7,663 nt of DNA, taken from NCBI GenBank assembly GCA_934271725.1, contig CAKQSC010000048.1:1-7663 (forward strand). The letters are read 5' to 3'. Positions 6,684 through 7,663 of the stretch are shown here, in pieces. Every line of letters starts with the position of its first letter. Position 1 is the stretch's first letter. This DNA is from an uncultured Clostridia bacterium (GTDB taxonomy: Bacteria > Bacillota > Clostridia > Christensenellales > Borkfalkiaceae). The translations under genes and the position numbers were made by a program. Below the pieces are notes generated by a model that was not told where the DNA came from, did not search any database, and saw only the letters and a list, made by a program, of their open reading frames with translations.

Positions 6684-6707
6684 CCCCGACTTTTGTCGGG
6701 GTTTTTT
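6684..6707 (+). terminator. Intrinsic terminator after the membrane-anchored protein gene
   Basis: CCCCGAC (6684-6690) pairs perfectly with GTCGGGG (6695-6701) around a TTTT loop, followed by six T residues (6702-6707). An A-T pair can extend the stem at its base. It lies 17 nt after the stop codon and isolates this gene from dtd. Confidence 0.93.
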
Positions 6708-6736
6708 ACGTTGTTTCAATGCATTTGTCAAAAGCG

Positions 6737-6765
6737 TTGAAAAAAAACGAGGGATATGATATAAT
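6737..6765 (+). promoter_or_regulatory. Extended -10 sigma-A promoter of dtd-rlmL, start point at the ATG
   Basis: TTGAAA (6737-6742), a 17-bp spacer and a consensus TATAAT (6760-6765) are visible, with the extended -10 TG at 6757-6758. Transcription normally begins about 7 nt after the -10 box, which is A6772, the first base of the dtd ATG. The predicted mRNA therefore has essentially no 5' leader. The upstream terminator makes this promoter the likely sole source of dtd transcript. Confidence 0.85.
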
Positions 6766-6771
6766 AAAATT

Positions 6772-7203
6772 ATGAAAATCGTAATTCAAGTTGTAAACAA
6801 TGCGACGCTGTCGGTAGACGGCAAAACGGTTTCGCAAATAGGTAAAGGGCTTTGCGTATATTTCGGCGTGGAAAAGGGCGACGAGAGAAAAGACGCGGAT
6901 TTCGCTGTAAAAAAGATATGTAATATGCGTATTTTTAAAGACGATAACGATAAAATGAACTTGTCCGTCAAGGATATTAAAGGTGAGGTTTTGTTTATAT
7001 CTCAATTCACTCTGTTGGCGGATGTTTCGCACGGTAACCGACCTGATTTTTTAAAAGCGGAACAACCCGATAAAGCAAAAGAAATATACGAATACGCGCA
7101 GGGGCTTTTTGCTCTTTACGGCGTTCCCGTCAAAACGGGAGTTTTCGGCGCGGATATGAAAATCAAACAGGAAAACGACGGTCCCGTAACGATTATATTT
7201 TAA
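6772..7203 (+). CDS. dtd: D-aminoacyl-tRNA deacylase (DTD)
   Basis: This small cytoplasmic enzyme cleaves D-amino acids (and mischarged glycine) from tRNA, keeping translation homochiral. The family landmarks are present: the N-terminal strand MKIVIQVVNNATLSVDG, GLCVYFGVEKGD (26-37), KMNLSV (61-66), the catalytic SQFTLLAD segment (77-84, holding the SQxxT motif) and the C-terminal NDGPVTIIF with the Gly-cisPro pair G137-P138 that reads substrate chirality. At 143 residues it is full length (E. coli about 145). The N-terminus aligns with the family, so ATG 6772 is the right start. Even so, there is no ribosome binding site: the nearest purine run, GAGGG 6749-6753, is 18 nt away and lies upstream of the predicted transcript start. 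Translation is probably leaderless. The stop codon is one base before the next gene's ATG. Confidence 0.97.
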   Translation: MKIVIQVVNNATLSVDGKTVSQIGKGLCVYFGVEKGDERKDADFAVKKICNMRIFKDDNDKMNLSVKDIKGEVLFISQFTLLADVSHGNRPDFLKAEQPDKAKEIYEYAQGLFALYGVPVKTGVFGADMKIKQENDGPVTIIF

Positions 7204-7204
7204 T

Positions 7205-7663
7205 ATGGATAAATACGATATAACGGTAACATCCGCTTCCGGTATTGAAGCGGTTACCAAAAGAGAATTGACAAGATTAGGTTTTAATGAGCCGAAAGCG
7301 ATAAACGGCAGTTTTTCGTTGCGTGGCGATGCGTTGAGTATTGCTCGGCTCAATATGTTTTTGCGTACCGCCGACAGAGTTTACATAAAATTAACCGAGT
7401 TTAAAGCGGAAACTTTCGACGTCTTGTTTGACGGCGTTTATTCTTTCCCGTGGGAGGATATCCTTAATCCAAAAGGCGCGTTTATAATAGACGGTAAGGC
7501 AAGAGAGAGTAAGATATTTGCGTTGTCCGCTTCTCAAAGAATAGTTAAAAAAGCCATAATTCGGCGGTTAAGCGATAAAACGGGTACGACATATTTCCAC
7601 GAAACGGCGGAAAGAGACTTAATAGATTTTACTATTTTTAAAGACGTGGTCACTATTCTTTTA
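7205..7663 (+). CDS. rlmL: RlmL/YpsC-type 23S rRNA guanine-N2 methyltransferase, N-terminal part (runs off the right edge)
   Basis: The frame from ATG 7205 stays open for 153 codons to the last base. The visible part corresponds to the N-terminal ferredoxin-like and THUMP RNA-binding region of the family; the SAM-binding catalytic domain lies outside. Matches to B. subtilis YpsC as I remember it include SASGIEAVTKREL (10-22), LNMFLRTADRVY (49-60), ETFDVLFDGV (69-78) and SQRIVKKAIIRRL (110-122). E. coli RlmL methylates G2445 of 23S rRNA, and the precise target here is inferred. No Shine-Dalgarno sequence precedes the ATG, which lies 1 nt after the dtd stop codon (TAATATG), so translation probably depends on ribosomes finishing dtd. 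The other candidate for this domain layout is a different THUMP methyltransferase, but the N-terminal match favours RlmL/YpsC. Confidence 0.9.
   Translation, partial: MDKYDITVTSASGIEAVTKRELTRLGFNEPKAINGSFSLRGDALSIARLNMFLRTADRVYIKLTEFKAETFDVLFDGVYSFPWEDILNPKGAFIIDGKARESKIFALSASQRIVKKAIIRRLSDKTGTTYFHETAERDLIDFTIFKDVVTILL

Noticed and set aside
6725..6730. TTGTCA as an alternative -35 box for dtd
   Set aside because: It lies 29 bp from the TATAAT box, too far, and TTGAAA at 6737-6742 has the correct 17-bp spacing.

Overview
The window looks like chromosomal DNA from an uncultured or little-studied low-to-moderate GC Firmicute of the Clostridia type. This is inferred from strong AAGGAG ribosome binding sites, near-consensus sigma-A promoters, hairpin-plus-T terminators, a Bacillus/Clostridium-style nucleoside ABC transporter order, and a YpsC-like rRNA methyltransferase. 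All genes read on the + strand and no mobile element, CRISPR array, tRNA or rRNA was seen. The rank below Clostridia cannot be settled by eye.

Positions 1-4148 hold a BMP-family ABC importer unit. A possible tail of an upstream gene ends in the first 42 bases, followed by a hairpin (50-72) with a displaced T-tract. Then come a double-domain ATPase (115-2043) and two permeases of the nucleoside/simple-sugar type (2046-3155 and 3155-4111). The second and third genes are separated from their predecessors by 2 nt and overlapped by 1 nt, and a strong terminator closes the unit at 4118-4148. The substrate-binding lipoprotein expected with this transporter is not in the window and probably lies just to the left. 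Purine nucleosides are the likeliest cargo, but relatives also move riboflavin or sugars.

Positions 4149-5550 hold a single-gene unit with its own extended -10 promoter: a full-length L-rhamnose isomerase (RhaA) with all metal-ligand residues. No other rhamnose gene is in view.

Positions 5551-6707 hold a perfect-consensus promoter (TTGACA, 17 bp, TATAAT), then a gene for an unrecognised membrane-anchored protein, then a terminator. The protein has one N-terminal membrane segment, a very acidic linker built partly from 18-residue tandem repeats, and a basic C-terminal domain.

Positions 6708-7663 hold a translation-quality/RNA-modification pair: D-aminoacyl-tRNA deacylase (dtd), whose promoter places the transcript start at the ATG itself (probably leaderless), and 1 nt later the first 153 codons of an RlmL/YpsC-type 23S rRNA methyltransferase that runs off the right edge. 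Neither start has a Shine-Dalgarno sequence, unlike the other four starts.

I do not see a previously undescribed multi-gene system. The items most worth a second look are the extra C-terminal domain on the transporter ATPase, the membrane-anchored acidic-linker protein, and the leaderless, SD-less dtd-rlmL pair.
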